A stretch of DNA of 64,000 nt from the NCBI GenBank assembly GCA_023376005.1, contig CM042142.1, forward strand, positions 49,216,359 through 49,280,358, given 5' to 3'. The position numbers and the translations under genes are program-made. Shown piece after piece: positions 12,380 to 24,219 of this stretch (the first letter of the stretch is position 1; each line of letters starts with the position of its first letter). The notes beneath the pieces were generated by a model, which worked only from the letters and a program-made list of their open reading frames with translations, made no database searches and was not told where the DNA came from. This stretch comes from Doryteuthis pealeii. Taxonomy: Eukaryota > Mollusca > Cephalopoda > Myopsida > Loliginidae.

Positions 12380-12868
12380 GCCGTAGCTATGTCGGTACTA
12401 CTGTGCAGCTGTACCACTTGGACTCATGCCAAGCCCCAACCCTTTTTATCATATATGTGCTAGAAAGTGGTGGCTGAGGGTGTTCGTCTCCTGGGTATGA
12501 CGTCAAATTGCATCCAGTTCCAATTCTAAAACTGGTGAGTCTGGAGTACCCCTTCATCACCATTACTCCCATGTCCACTATCCCCTGTGTATACCGTTAA
12601 ACTCTGTCTGATGGTGAAGTTCTAATTCTAGGGAATGTGGAGTACCCCATCATCAATATTATTCCCAGGTCCACTCTGGTCGAGTGGTAGTACCTGTTCA
12701 GGTCCCATTTATGGGTTAAATAAGAAAATGTGAGTTTAAGAAAAAATACTTTAAAAAAAAAAAAGAAGAATTTAGTACCCATGAGGAATGAATGGAACAA
12801 AATATCTTCTACATAAAATGACCCAACAAGGGTTGACATGTCGTAAAATCCAACCAACCAAAATTTAC
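12380..12868 (+). repeat. Composite repeat, two partial copies
   Basis: First partial about 12380-12585 ('aagccccaaccctttttatc' to 'cattactcccatgtcc'). A second from about 12600 runs to the ending 'caacaagggttgacatg'. Confidence 0.6.
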
Positions 12869-13319
12869 CACATCATCAGAATGAAATATGATCTTTTAAG
12901 ATTGTTTCAAAACAAACTGCAAACACCTTTCAATATTTTTAACTGTTGTCAGTTTTGAATATGAAAACAGAAAGTAAACAATCACTAGGCCACTGAAAAG
13001 AAAATGGTGGGGACATTTTGTTTTCAACTTTAATTGAGGCATGTTGGTTGAAAATTCTACTAAAGCTGCACAGAATGGCAAAGTGGGTGGTAGTGGATTG
13101 AAGAAGTTTAAAGGAAAAGGTTATTTGTGGATGGTGGCTTTAGTACACTAAGCCTTACTATGGACTAAGAAACATTACAAATTTCTTTATAGTTAGCCTT
13201 AAGCAGTAAGAAAAAGACAAGATAAGTAGAGGATTTATTTATTTAAAGAACTGTTTTTAGATATTATCAAGTGCTAATTGATAGCAATAAATGAAAGAAT
13301 TCCTCGACCATAAAACTTC

Positions 13320-13359
<40 letters not shown>

Positions 13360-13450
13360 ATCTAAGTTAGTGTGAACATGGAGTCAATGGCACTTGGTTA
13401 CTGACATTTTCTTGCCTGTGCAATTTTCAAACCAAGTAAGTAAAGTCAAC
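12869..13450. other. No gene; (GT)n(AT)n microsatellite at 13320-13360
   Basis: No coding signal. The GT-to-AT tract lies just before the SINE. Confidence 0.5.
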
Positions 13451-13452
13451 GG

Positions 13453-13690
13453 GGCGGCCTAAAGTCGGTATCAGCCAGTCAGCGAGGGAGTCTATCCCCT
13501 TTTCAATAGCATTAGACCAAGGAGATTGTTTTTAGCATCTGAGGTGGAGCGACACACCTGCCATCAGCTCCTTACTTTACTGCACAGATCCCTGTGCTAC
13601 TCATACGCTGAGTTGGCGGGGACCGGTATCGAACTAGGAACTTTGTGGTTTCTAGCTGAACGCTCTACCGACTGAGCTAACTCGGCCCCT
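13453..13690 (-). mobile_element. tRNA-derived SINE, family A
   Basis: The minus-strand head has an intact A box TTAGCTCAGTCGGTAGAGCG and a B box GTTCGATACC. It is one of the best-preserved heads in the window. No tail module. Confidence 0.8.
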
Positions 13691-13780
13691 TAACCAAGTA
13701 CTTAGTTTGAAAACTGCATAAATGCCCTATCCATGATATTAAACAGTTTACTTATAGATATAGCACCCATATTATCTATA

Positions 13781-13818
<38 letters not shown>

Positions 13819-14796
13819 TATATACTAGATAAAACGTGACCATTGGGTAACCCATTGAACTCTTGATAGATAACTGGGATTAGGGAAAAGAGTTTGCAAA
13901 GTGAATTAAGCTACCCACCCCCCCAAAAAAAAAACAAAAAAACAAACCCACATTAAAATCATTTTGTAAGATTTCTAAGAAAGGAAACAGTTGATCTAAT
14001 TTAAATTGAAATGGATCATGGAATTTTATTAAGCTATGGGGTCATTGCTGAATCTTAACATACAAATAAAGTGAGTAGTTAAATGTCTCTATCATAATCA
14101 CTCTCCTATTTCTCTCTTACTCACACAGAGAAACTAACATATATAATGATGAGGTAATTAAGATATACATAGGGTGAAAGTGATAGGCAGAATATGAGTG
14201 AGGGACAGGTCAGATTTTAACATAATTGTGAATTACGATTAATTAGAACCAATTAAAATGTTTTTTTTTTTTTTTCAAACATAACTCAATTCTAAAAACA
14301 AGGAATATTTTAGTATGAATTTTGTATCATTAAACTAAACATGAAAAAAGCCTTGAGGAAACCAAAATTGATTCGCTCAGCTTTAGTTTTATAATAGGTA
14401 TATAATGAGAGAGAAATGCAAATAAAAGTATGCATAAAAAAGTGCTCAGTGCTATTATAGCAGAGCAGGTATAAAACCTAAAAGATATAACTATAAACAC
14501 TAGAAGTCTACTACTTGAATTTTCAGCCATCAGATGGAACTTTATATATATGTAGTCATCCACGTACAGTCCTGTTTTGACGTATCACATCTCTTCAGTG
14601 TGGCTAGACTTTATAAGCTGCTTCATTTTTCATCAGTTAGAGCCTAGTGGCCAATATTGGTATTGATCTAAGTTAGGATAGTTTAGATGCTATCAATGGT
14701 GCTTGGTGGCTGTCAGTTTCTCGCCTATAAAATCATCAGATCATGAGCTCTTGATCTGATTATTGAATAAGTGAGAAACCGACAGTCATGAAGAAC
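13691..14796. other. No gene; (TA)n near 13785-13815
   Basis: AT-rich. Scattered poly-A and poly-C runs near 13915-13935. Nothing recognised. Confidence 0.4.
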
Positions 14797-15367
14797 CCTG
14801 TCAGCTGGGGCTTTATGATACAACAACTGCACCTCTGCAGAGGGGTAAGGCCCCCCTCCCCAATGGAGCCACCTGTTGGCCGTGGGTGGTGACTCATGAT
14901 GCTTAAGGACGGAATCCTGGTGGATGAGCAGTCCATGACATGCAACACTTCACTTTGGCACTTATTTAGGTAAGACGGTCGGTCGAAGAGGCTCTCCGAT
15001 CAATCGCTGGTCACATCAAGCCCTAGCACCTATATGATTGTTCTGACCCTATTGCTCTTATAGCAAGCCCCAACCTTTTTTATCATATGTGCTATAAGGC
15101 GGTAGCTGAGGGTCCTGGGAATGACATTAAACTCTATCTGAAGTTGAGGTTCCAGTTCTCGAGGTCTGGGGAATGTGGAGCACTCCTTCATCACCATTGC
15201 TCCCTGGTCCACTCTGGTAGTACCTGTTATGGTGCCATCTATGGGTTAAATAGAAAAATGTGTTCATAAAAAATAATTGTGTATCCATTAAGAATTAATT
15301 TATTTCAAAACTTTGTCGGCATTAAATGACCCACTGAGGTTGATATGCCATAAAACAAAACAAAACA
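14797..15367 (+). repeat. Composite repeat, near complete
   Basis: Runs from 'ctgtcagctggggc' through 'gcacctctgcagagggg', 'caagccctagcacctatat', 'ccccaaccttttttatcata' and 'ctccctggtccactctgg' to the SINE-type tail 'cccactgaggttgatatg' and an AAAAC end. No coding sense. Confidence 0.7.
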
Positions 15368-15417
15368 GTCACTAAGCATTGTTGATTCTGTGCCTACGCT
15401 ATCTTAACTTATATATA

Positions 15418-16057
15418 TCTTATTATAATGGAGATTGTGGATTTATCTGTCTGTAACCGAAACTATATCACTATACAAGTCACAATTCCCTTAGTTATTT
15501 ACATCATATTCTCTATGATTTTATTTTTTTATTTAAACCTCAATTATTAATAAAATTGTTTTATATCACTAATACTGTTGACCATATCTACTTACTATTA
15601 ACATGCAATTGTATTTATATATACAACAAAATAGGTTTACAGTGTGAATGGGAAGGCTAATTTGCATATTGATCTTAAAAAATTGATTTTAATGAATATA
15701 TGGTTAGTATTATTGACTTCAATTTTTTTGGTTTTATCTTAATGAATATGAGAAAAAATCTCGGGGATAAATATTAAAAGAAATTCATTAACAAGAAGAA
15801 ATAACTGTGATATTATCCTTTACTTCCATTTTAACTAAATAGTTAAATTACGAAAATTTACCAATGAAAGACGGGAGTAATGGAAAATGATAGAAGAGTT
15901 AGTTTCCAAGTTGTTCTATTTTTCAATCATACCCCCTCTGTTTCAAATCTTTTTATCTGCATTCTTATTCAGTTTCATTTGCCTTTGTAATTTAACATGA
16001 TATTTTATTATATTAAAACTTAAATACTTGCACCCGGAGGGTGCATATATTTGCTAG
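15418..16057 (+). mobile_element. Non-autonomous Helitron, family 1
   Basis: Starts TCTTATTATAATGGAG after A and ends CTAG before T. Hairpin GCACCCGGAGGGTGC at 16030-16044. Same family as 714-1363. Confidence 0.82.
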
Positions 16058-16176
16058 TATATATAAACTTTAAAAATTCTTTTAGGGATGGTAAGTAGAA
16101 TTGCTGAACTGGAAATAGAAGTTAACCTATAAAGGAGAAATTTAAATTGGAGAGCAAATATATTAATTAGGTTATT

Positions 16177-16720
16177 GTTGCTTGGGTTTAGCTTATTTGG
16201 TAAAGCATTCGCCTAGGAATCACAAGGTTACAGGATCGAAAGCAGCCTTCGCCAACTCACCACATGATGAGCACAGCTTGGGTAATCTGATCTGTGTGGT
16301 AAAGTGGGGAGCTGAAGGTAGGTGTGGTGCTCAGCAAAAACAATCTTCCTGGTCTAGTGCTTGCAAAAAGGGGATAGGCTCCCTTACTGTTTGGCTGATA
16401 TAGACAATAGGCTGCTCAGCAGACTTTACTACTACACATGTTAAGAGTCAACAAATAGAAATCAAGTGGAAAATCATTTCTCAGTTCATTAGTTCATCTC
16501 CCTGGTCTAGTGCTAGCGAAAAGGAGATATACTCCCTTGCTGATATGAACCACAGGCCTCTCCGCAGACTTTAATACATATGTTAACAATCAACAAATTG
16601 GAATCAAGTGGAAAATCATTTTTAGTTCATTAGTTCATCTCCCTGGTTTATGGTTAGCAAAAAGGGGATAGGCTCACTCACTGTCCAGCTGATACTGACA
16701 ATAGGTTACTCTACTGTCTT
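16177..16720 (+). mobile_element. tRNA-derived SINE, family A, with extra 3' body copies
   Basis: A degenerate head near 16185 is followed by the body to about 16410. The distal body ('tctccctggtctagtgct' to 'ctgatatgaac') then recurs near 16497-16560 and 16638-16700, with 'tcaacaaat'-'aatcattt' spacers repeated: a tandem local expansion. Confidence 0.65.
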
Positions 16721-17049
16721 TACTTTTTACTACTTTATTGTTACTTGTATTATTTCCAGAAATAAAATAATTGAAAATTAAATCCAATTTGTCAAACCAA
16801 GAATCTTCTATTGGTTATGAAAAATAAAGGATGAACGAGATTCTTTCATTATTTTAATAACTGTGATTCTTCCTCGTCCATTTGCTCTTAATTAGTGGGC
16901 CACTTAAGTGATGCACAGTTCTTTTTGAGTGTCTAGAGTGAAGACTTTATTACTCATAACATTGATTTCCTATTTAGAGGAAGGTTGTAAAGGAAATGAG
17001 GGTGAAGACTATGTCAATTTGTGTCCTACATTTTAAAACAAACGTATAT

Positions 17050-17557
17050 ACATTTACACTTGGCCAAAATTATGGAATTAGCACACTTAGAGGATGTTCA
17101 CCCTTGGGTTTTTTTTGTTTGTTTCTCTTTAAAAAAAAAAAATATTTAGCAGTAAATAAACTAATAACAGATAAAATGCAAATCATTTTTTCATTAATAA
17201 CTAAATAATCTGGCTTCATAAAATATATGTAAAGGTTTGGATATGGTTTTGTAATATCCCTGGCAAAAATTATGGAATTAACACACTTAGAGGATATTCA
17301 CTTAGCTTTTTTATTCAGCAGTAAATAAATTAATAACAGATAGTCGGATGAAAACCAGCACTAACACACAAACAGAAGAAAATAAGGTTAATGTGGACTA
17401 AAGAGAAACAATCATGGACAATTGGATGAATGTGATATTCAGTTATGAATCAAGAATCTGCATTGGCTAAAGTAATGATGCTAGAACTTTTATCTTGTAC
17501 TGTTTAAATGACACGTAAAGATGACTGCTGGAAGAAAACAAGTAAATTTCTTAAGTC

Positions 17558-17560
<3 letters not shown>
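17050..17560 (+). mobile_element. Tc1/mariner remnant with degraded transposase
   Basis: Terminal-type sequence 'aaaattatggaatta' occurs twice (about 17065 and 17268). At about 17395-17550, frameshifted codons resemble the Tc1 catalytic core (an IFS-x-ESRICIG-like string, then 'DDCWKKTSKFL'). No intact frame. Confidence 0.6.
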
Positions 17561-17588
<28 letters not shown>

Positions 17589-17607
17589 GGAAGTGAATCC
17601 GACAGTA

Positions 17608-18129
17608 TGTTGAAAAGAGAAATAAAGGAAAGAAAGTATAGAATGGATGAAATAAGATATTTTAATTGATTTTACTTACATGTGTTTCGGTCAGGAGTTT
17701 ATCCATGTGTACATTATTCAATCTATTATTATTTTTAAATAACAAAATGAAATGAAATAATAATGACAGAAAAAATGTAGAAATGTTCCGCACACAAAGA
17801 AATATCAACCTTCCTTAGCGTAAATCCTTATTTTTTTAAATAAAATTCGTTGGAACACAGAGAATTTTTGAAATGTTCGAAAAAATAACTTTTTAAAAAA
17901 TCACATGAAGAGAGTGTTCAAATGCGGTCGAGAAAGACAGTTATAATGACGTTATGTCGCATGCGACAGATTTTGAAACGGAGATATTTTGAAACGCATA
18001 ATGATAATAATAGATTGAATAATGTACACATGGATAAACTCCTGACCGAAACACGTGTAAGTAAAATTAATTGAAATATCCTATTTTATCCATTCTATAC
18101 TTTCTTTCCTTTTATTTCTCTTTTCAACA
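17608..18129. repeat. Large foldback element with 130-bp arms
   Basis: Arms at about 17608-17735 and 18004-18129 are inverted copies (starting 'tgttgaaaagagaaataaa', containing 'gtttcggtcaggagtttat') with few mismatches around a loop of about 270 bp. No clear target duplication. Confidence 0.8.
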
Positions 18130-18580
18130 TTATATATAATCTTAATCTTTTACCTGTGGTAAGGTTTACTTTATAAATTAGGTACAATAAGACTATAAAA
18201 TAAAAATCAGCATCAAATTACTCTTTTGGTTTGGAACAATTTCTGGAATTGAGTACTGATAAATTAAATGTAAAACTGCAGATAAACATGGGGGACACTG
18301 GCCAAAGCCTGGCAGTAAGGGAGTGTAGAAAGTTTTGGCTCATTTACCAAAACTTTTCTCAATCACCACTGATAACTGCATCAGAAAAAAAAAAATGTCT
18401 AAAAAAGTTCAGCCTTGGGTTACCCTTACTGCGTTTTTAACTTGCAATAAAATGTAATGATTGAAAATTGAATTAAAACATTTGTTTTTTTATTGTGGTT
18501 ATCCTTGTTATGGTTGAATGGGATTTACTCTAACTGACTTAAAAAATTTTTTTACTTAAATTTCAATATTCTTCTTTCAG

Positions 18581-18676
18581 GTACAGCAGCTTGCATTAAT
18601 GGAAAATTTCACTGTACCAATGCTGGCTACATTCCAAATAATATTCCATCTTCCAGAGTGAATGATGGCTACTGTG
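18581..18676 (+). CDS. PRKCSH: GluII-beta exon 1 (of those visible): LDLa-like repeat, first half
   Basis: Acceptor cttctttcag, donor gtgagt. It begins with two bases of a split Gly codon and ends with the first base of the Asp codon completed by exon 2. It reads [16 protein letters not shown], then [13 protein letters not shown], which is the family signature for the second LDLa-type repeat. The disulfide Cys and the Asn-Asp-Gly calcium-loop residues are in place. The split first codon proves that at least one coding exon lies upstream. Confidence 0.95.
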
Positions 18677-21600
18677 GTGAGTTTTGACTATCTTTCTTTT
18701 TGTTAAAAAAAAATTGCATAAAAGGAATTTTATCAAAATATTCTAGAAAATCTATACTTAAAGATGAATAGTTCAATTCATTGAAAATCAAATAACTATG
18801 TATTATTTAGATTTTTGTACTGTTGTCCTCAATCTTTATTGTTATATACACGTTTCAGCCGATGTACTCTCTGGCCTTCATCAGGTGTTTCTTGTCAAAC
18901 ATGGAAATCTTCTTATTGAATTTGGGAGCCTTCACAGAACTTTAAACCAAACTCTTTATTTAATCCATTGGGGTAGTTTATTATTCTGTTAATGGATATA
19001 AGTTTTAAGTTAATACAGTTCTAAGTGACAATCATCTGGAGGTTGCAGGTTCAATCCTGACTTGAGGCGAAAATAACACTGAATACTTAACCTAGCTTAA
19101 TACTTGTACCTGTTCATGGTTAACGGAATGAGAACAATCTACCCCAATGCATTAAAGGGTTTGATTTAAAGTTCTGTGAAGGCTCCCAATTCCAACATGA
19201 AGACTCCAGAGTTCGACAAGAAACATCTGAAGAGGGCATCATACTTTATCAGCATTTTTTTGTATATATTAGAGTGGATGTTGATCACTTATATTATTCA
19301 GAGGCACCTTCATATATAAATATCTGAAGTTGATTAAACATATGATTATACAAGATTTCCTATCTATATTTTTGAAGATATAATATCCACAACAAAACTA
19401 TTCATGAGCATGCAACAACTTTAATCATTGGTATAATATTTCAAATTTTTACCTGAGCAGGGCATCTGAAATGCTATGTCTATTTCTTTCTCTCTCTCTC
19501 TCTCTCTCATATATAAAAGAGGAAGGTGACTCTGAATAACATTAGTCAATAAACCACCATTATGCACTAGTTATAAATAAATAATAATTTTATTAGTATT
19601 TGGATGTTTCTTCACATCATCCTATTGCTGGTATCTGATGCTCCCCTGAAGGGAAATACCAACAGAATCTAAGCAATTTAAAAAAAATATCCTGTAAAGA
19701 GTTGTGGAATCGGAGTTGGAGCAATTAAAGGGTCACTGGAGTCATAGTTGGTATAGTTTTACTGACTCCAGTTGAATTTGCATCTTATATAAGGTCCTAG
19801 TTTAGTCTGTAATGTTAGACAGTGTACACTCCTTATATATATTTACCTACCCCTCTGCACAAGTAGGATGTGACACAAGGTCAATTTCTTTAGTGGAGTT
19901 CAACAGGTTTGAATTCAGAGTTTTCCTTCTAGACCAGTTGCCTAACCAAAGTTAAAGAGCCCAGTCTGCTCTACTATTTACCCATAGCTGGAGGGAGAGT
20001 AGGATTCATACCCTTCCCAAGGGAAATGCAATTACCACGTCCAGGATTTGAACTCAGGGTGACGAGTCCATTTCCCATGACTTTAACCATTACACTACGC
20101 GCTTCCTTATAAATAAGTAGTAAAGTAGGTGTAGTGGCTTATTGTCAGTATCAGTCAGACAGCGAGGGAGTCTATCCTCTTTTTTCTTGTACTAGAGTGG
20201 GGAAATTGTTTTTGCATCTGAGATGGAACACCACACCTACCTACATCAACTTCTCACTTTACCGCACAGATTTAAGCTGTGCTACTCATGCGCCAAGTTC
20301 ATGAGGGTCAGTATCAAACCTGAAACCTTAAGATTCTGAGGTGGATGTGCTAACAACTGAGTTATTGTAAAAAAAATCATGGTTTCATATTTATTTGTAG
20401 GCCATAATCACTTAATTATATAAAGAGGAATCGGAGTAGCTAAAAATAGATGAGTCTGAGTCAAAGGTTTTGTGTTCCGACTGTACATCCTTGGTACCGT
20501 GGTAAGCATCATTTCTGTTCGGCACCCCACATTAAACCAACCTTGTGTCACATTCTGGTCTTATGGGAAGTCTGATAAAAAGCTTCTTCTCATCATCCTA
20601 AGAAAATTATGAATGGAAAAGACTCTGCTTATTTATAGGCATTATACAGATATAAGAAAATAGAATCAAACAAGGATTACTACTACTAATAATAAGCTGC
20701 CCCCCCCCCAAGTGAAAACTCTTCCAAGCTGTAGCCATGTCAGTGCTGCTGTAGGGCTGCACCACTTAGACTCTAAACAAAATGCTTTGAAAAAAAGCTA
20801 GATGGAAACTACAAGGATGTTGCATCCTGTCTTGGACAAATCCTGGAAACAGCACTCCACAAGAAAGCAGCTGTATGGCCACTTGCCTCCTATCAAACAT
20901 GCCATCAAAGTAAGACAAACAAGACATGCTGGACACTGTTGGAGAAGCAAGGACAAACTCATATGTAATGTTCTCCTGTGGACGCCTACACATGGACACA
21001 CCAGTGTAGGCTGACGAGAAAAACCCTACAGCAGTCAGCTCTGTGCAGATTCTGGATGCTGTCCAGAGGACCTGCCAGGGGCGATGGCCAATAAGGACAG
21101 TTGGCAAGAGAGTCGTGGGTATCCATGCTATCAGTGCAACTTGATAATAATGATGATGACTAAGCAGTTTATAAATCTTTACAATGAACAACAATTTTAA
21201 AATTGTTTCTTTAAATTTATGATAAAATAGAATAGGAAGAAAATTTTCATTAAAGTTATAGTTTCCTGACATTTATGTAAAAAAAGTAAATTTGGTGAAG
21301 TGGGTAGGTGTTTGTATTAGTCAGACAGCAAGGGAGTCTATCCCCCTTTTTGCTAGCGCTAGACCAGGGAGATTGTTTTTACTGAGGTGGGGCACCACAC
21401 CTACCGGCAGCTTCCCACTTCACCACACAGATCAGATTACCAATCTGTGCTACTCATACACTGAGTTGGTGGGGATTTGATCTCAAACTCAGAACCTTGC
21501 AATTCCAAGGCAGGTGCTCATATATATCTACATATATATATATATTTACCAACCCCTCTGCAACATATGACACAAGGTCAATTTCTTAAACCGAGTTTGA

Positions 21601-24172
21601 CCGGTTTGAATTCAGAGCTTTTCTTTTCCTAGGCTCGTTACCAAGGTTAAAGAGTCTGCCCTACTATTTGCCTATTGCTGGAAGGAGAATAGTTGGATTC
21701 ATACCTTTCCCAAGGGTATTAATGCTATGTGAAATGAAGACAGCCTCATCTAGGATTCAAACTTGTCTTGTCATGTCTTACAACATAACCAGGAAGAAAA
21801 GTGCACATATGTCCTGGCCATAGTTTTGCATTTTACTTCTATAGTGACACACACTATACCCCCCCCCCCCCCAAAAAAAAAAAAAAAAGAATTTCCCTGT
21901 AAGTTTTTATTCAGTCAACATAAAAACTGATGTAACTAATAATTTTGTCTGGATATAAATATCAAAAAAAAGAAGGAAGCTAACTATAAATAAATAATGT
22001 CTGTAATAATTGTGTATTCAGTGTTGAAAGTATTAATAAAAAGAGTATTTAATTAGCACTTGTGGTGGTTGTTACTCATTGAATATGCAAGCAAATTACT
22101 GCTTAGTTCTTTTTATGAATACACAGCTGAATTTTAAACAGTATTAATAGCATAAAAGTTTATAATGGAAATGAACAAAACTGTCAGTCTAGGGTCTGAC
22201 TCTTCCTCTTGAAATTTTAAATTTTACTTATAAAAAACATTAAACTGCATCCAGTGGTTAGGTTCCAGTTCTAGAGCTTTGGGGAGTGTGGGGTGCCTCT
22301 ACATTGACATTACTCCCAAGTCCACTCTGACTTCTTAAGATCCTATCTATGAGTTAAACAGAAAAAAATGAGTTAAAAAAAAAAGTTAAAAATTTTTTTT
22401 ATTTTAAATTCCCAACATGAATGTTATTAGCTCATTTCGTAAAATTGTTGGGCATTGACAATTTTTCACCTTAATTGGTTCAAATCGCAATTTAAAATAT
22501 TTATATGGTTGGAAAGATAAGAAAATAATCTTTCTAAATATGTAATTTTTGTCCATTGAATTATTTTTTACAGCGAGTTAAAATGATATTTTGCTTCGAA
22601 CAGCTGAAAACATAAAATTACTTTTTTTTAAATTTAAATTTTTATTTATTTATTTATTTTTTTTTTTAAGATTAATTTTTACACGCTACTTTGTTTTCCA
22701 AAATCATAGTGGCTAATCTTTATCAATATTCTTGAAATTTTACACTCAATTAGAAGACACCTAGAAGTACAAACAGGACCTTAGTTTTTTGTTTCTAGGC
22801 CCCGTGGAAGTAAAAATATAAGAAAAAAAAAAAAGAAGCACTATACCAGTAATAGAAGACAGTCTCAGAATTATTTTCATATATAATGTGTGAAATAAAA
22901 ACGATCCTACTTCGCCAGGGATTTTGCTCAAATTTTTAATTTTAGAAAAAACAGCTCTATTTGACTAATACGATTAAATAACAATAATCTTAAATAAAAC
23001 CAACTGGGAATGCTAATGTTATTCATTCATGTTGGTTATTCAAATTTATTTTTTAAAACTCATTTCTCTTTTTCTTTTTTTTTTTTCTTTTTTTTTCTTT
23101 CTTTTTTAACACATCTTTTTAACCAATCTTACTTTCAAGTATCTAATTTGTCATATTTTCATTTACCTTTCCAGAGATGCTGATAGGTACGCGTCCTGCG
23201 TCCCTGATGCACAAAAATCTAAAAGGATGCATTAAAATTGTATCCATGCGTCCTGGTGTTTTTGTTTTTTCTTACCCCACCATTTTCAGCTTAGTGTAAA
23301 TACATTTCAATAGTTTCTTAGAAAAGAATTACACTGTATGGGGTACAAGGTAGGGGTTAGACGGCTATAGTTGTTCATGAATAAAGACCATAATTTATGA
23401 AACTTTAGTTGGGACCCATCAAATTTCATGGGGACTCATTCAAATCAAATACATGCGTCCCAGGACACACTAAATTAAAAAGCTATAAGCCTTTCTTTTA
23501 AAGATGGACTCCTTGATTTTTCATAAATATTAATTCAATAACTATATAACTGATATCTTGTAGTGCTCTCTTTACCCCTAGATATATTAAAATTCTTGTT
23601 TTATTGGATGATATTGATGTTTGAATCACTTATATAACATTAAATCAATAAGCATTCAGTATACTGTGTCATTCTTCAATTTCCTTGTTTTTTAATGTTA
23701 TGATTTTTTTCTTTTTCTTTTTTCTAGATTAAATCAATAAACAGTGTATCATTTGTCAATTTCTTTGGGTTTTTTTTGTTATGATTTTTTTTTTCATTTA
23801 CTAAATTAAAGATTTAGAATGTGTGTCATTCTTCAATTTTCTTGTTTTACCTTGTTTTTAATGTTATGATTTTTCATTTTTTTTTCTAGATTAAATCAAT
23901 AAACTATCATTCTTTTTCTTTTTGTTTAATGTAACAGTTTTTTCTTTTTTTTGTGTAGATTAAATCAATAAGCTATGTGTCATTTTTCAATTTCCTTGTT
24001 TTTTTGTTTGTTTTTTTATTATTATTATTATTTAGATAAAAATCAATAAACTGTATGTCATCCTTCAATTTCCTTGTTTTTTAATGTTATGATTTTTTTT
24101 TTTTTTAGATTGTTGTGATGGAACTGATGAATATGATGGAATTATCATGTGTGCTAATAAGTGCAAGTAAGC

Positions 24173-24219
<47 letters not shown>

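Noticed and set aside
20766..21272. 168-codon minus-strand open frame
   Set aside because: It is the antisense of the LINE fragment 20710-21162, where the plus strand carries the recognisable RT C-terminal strings.
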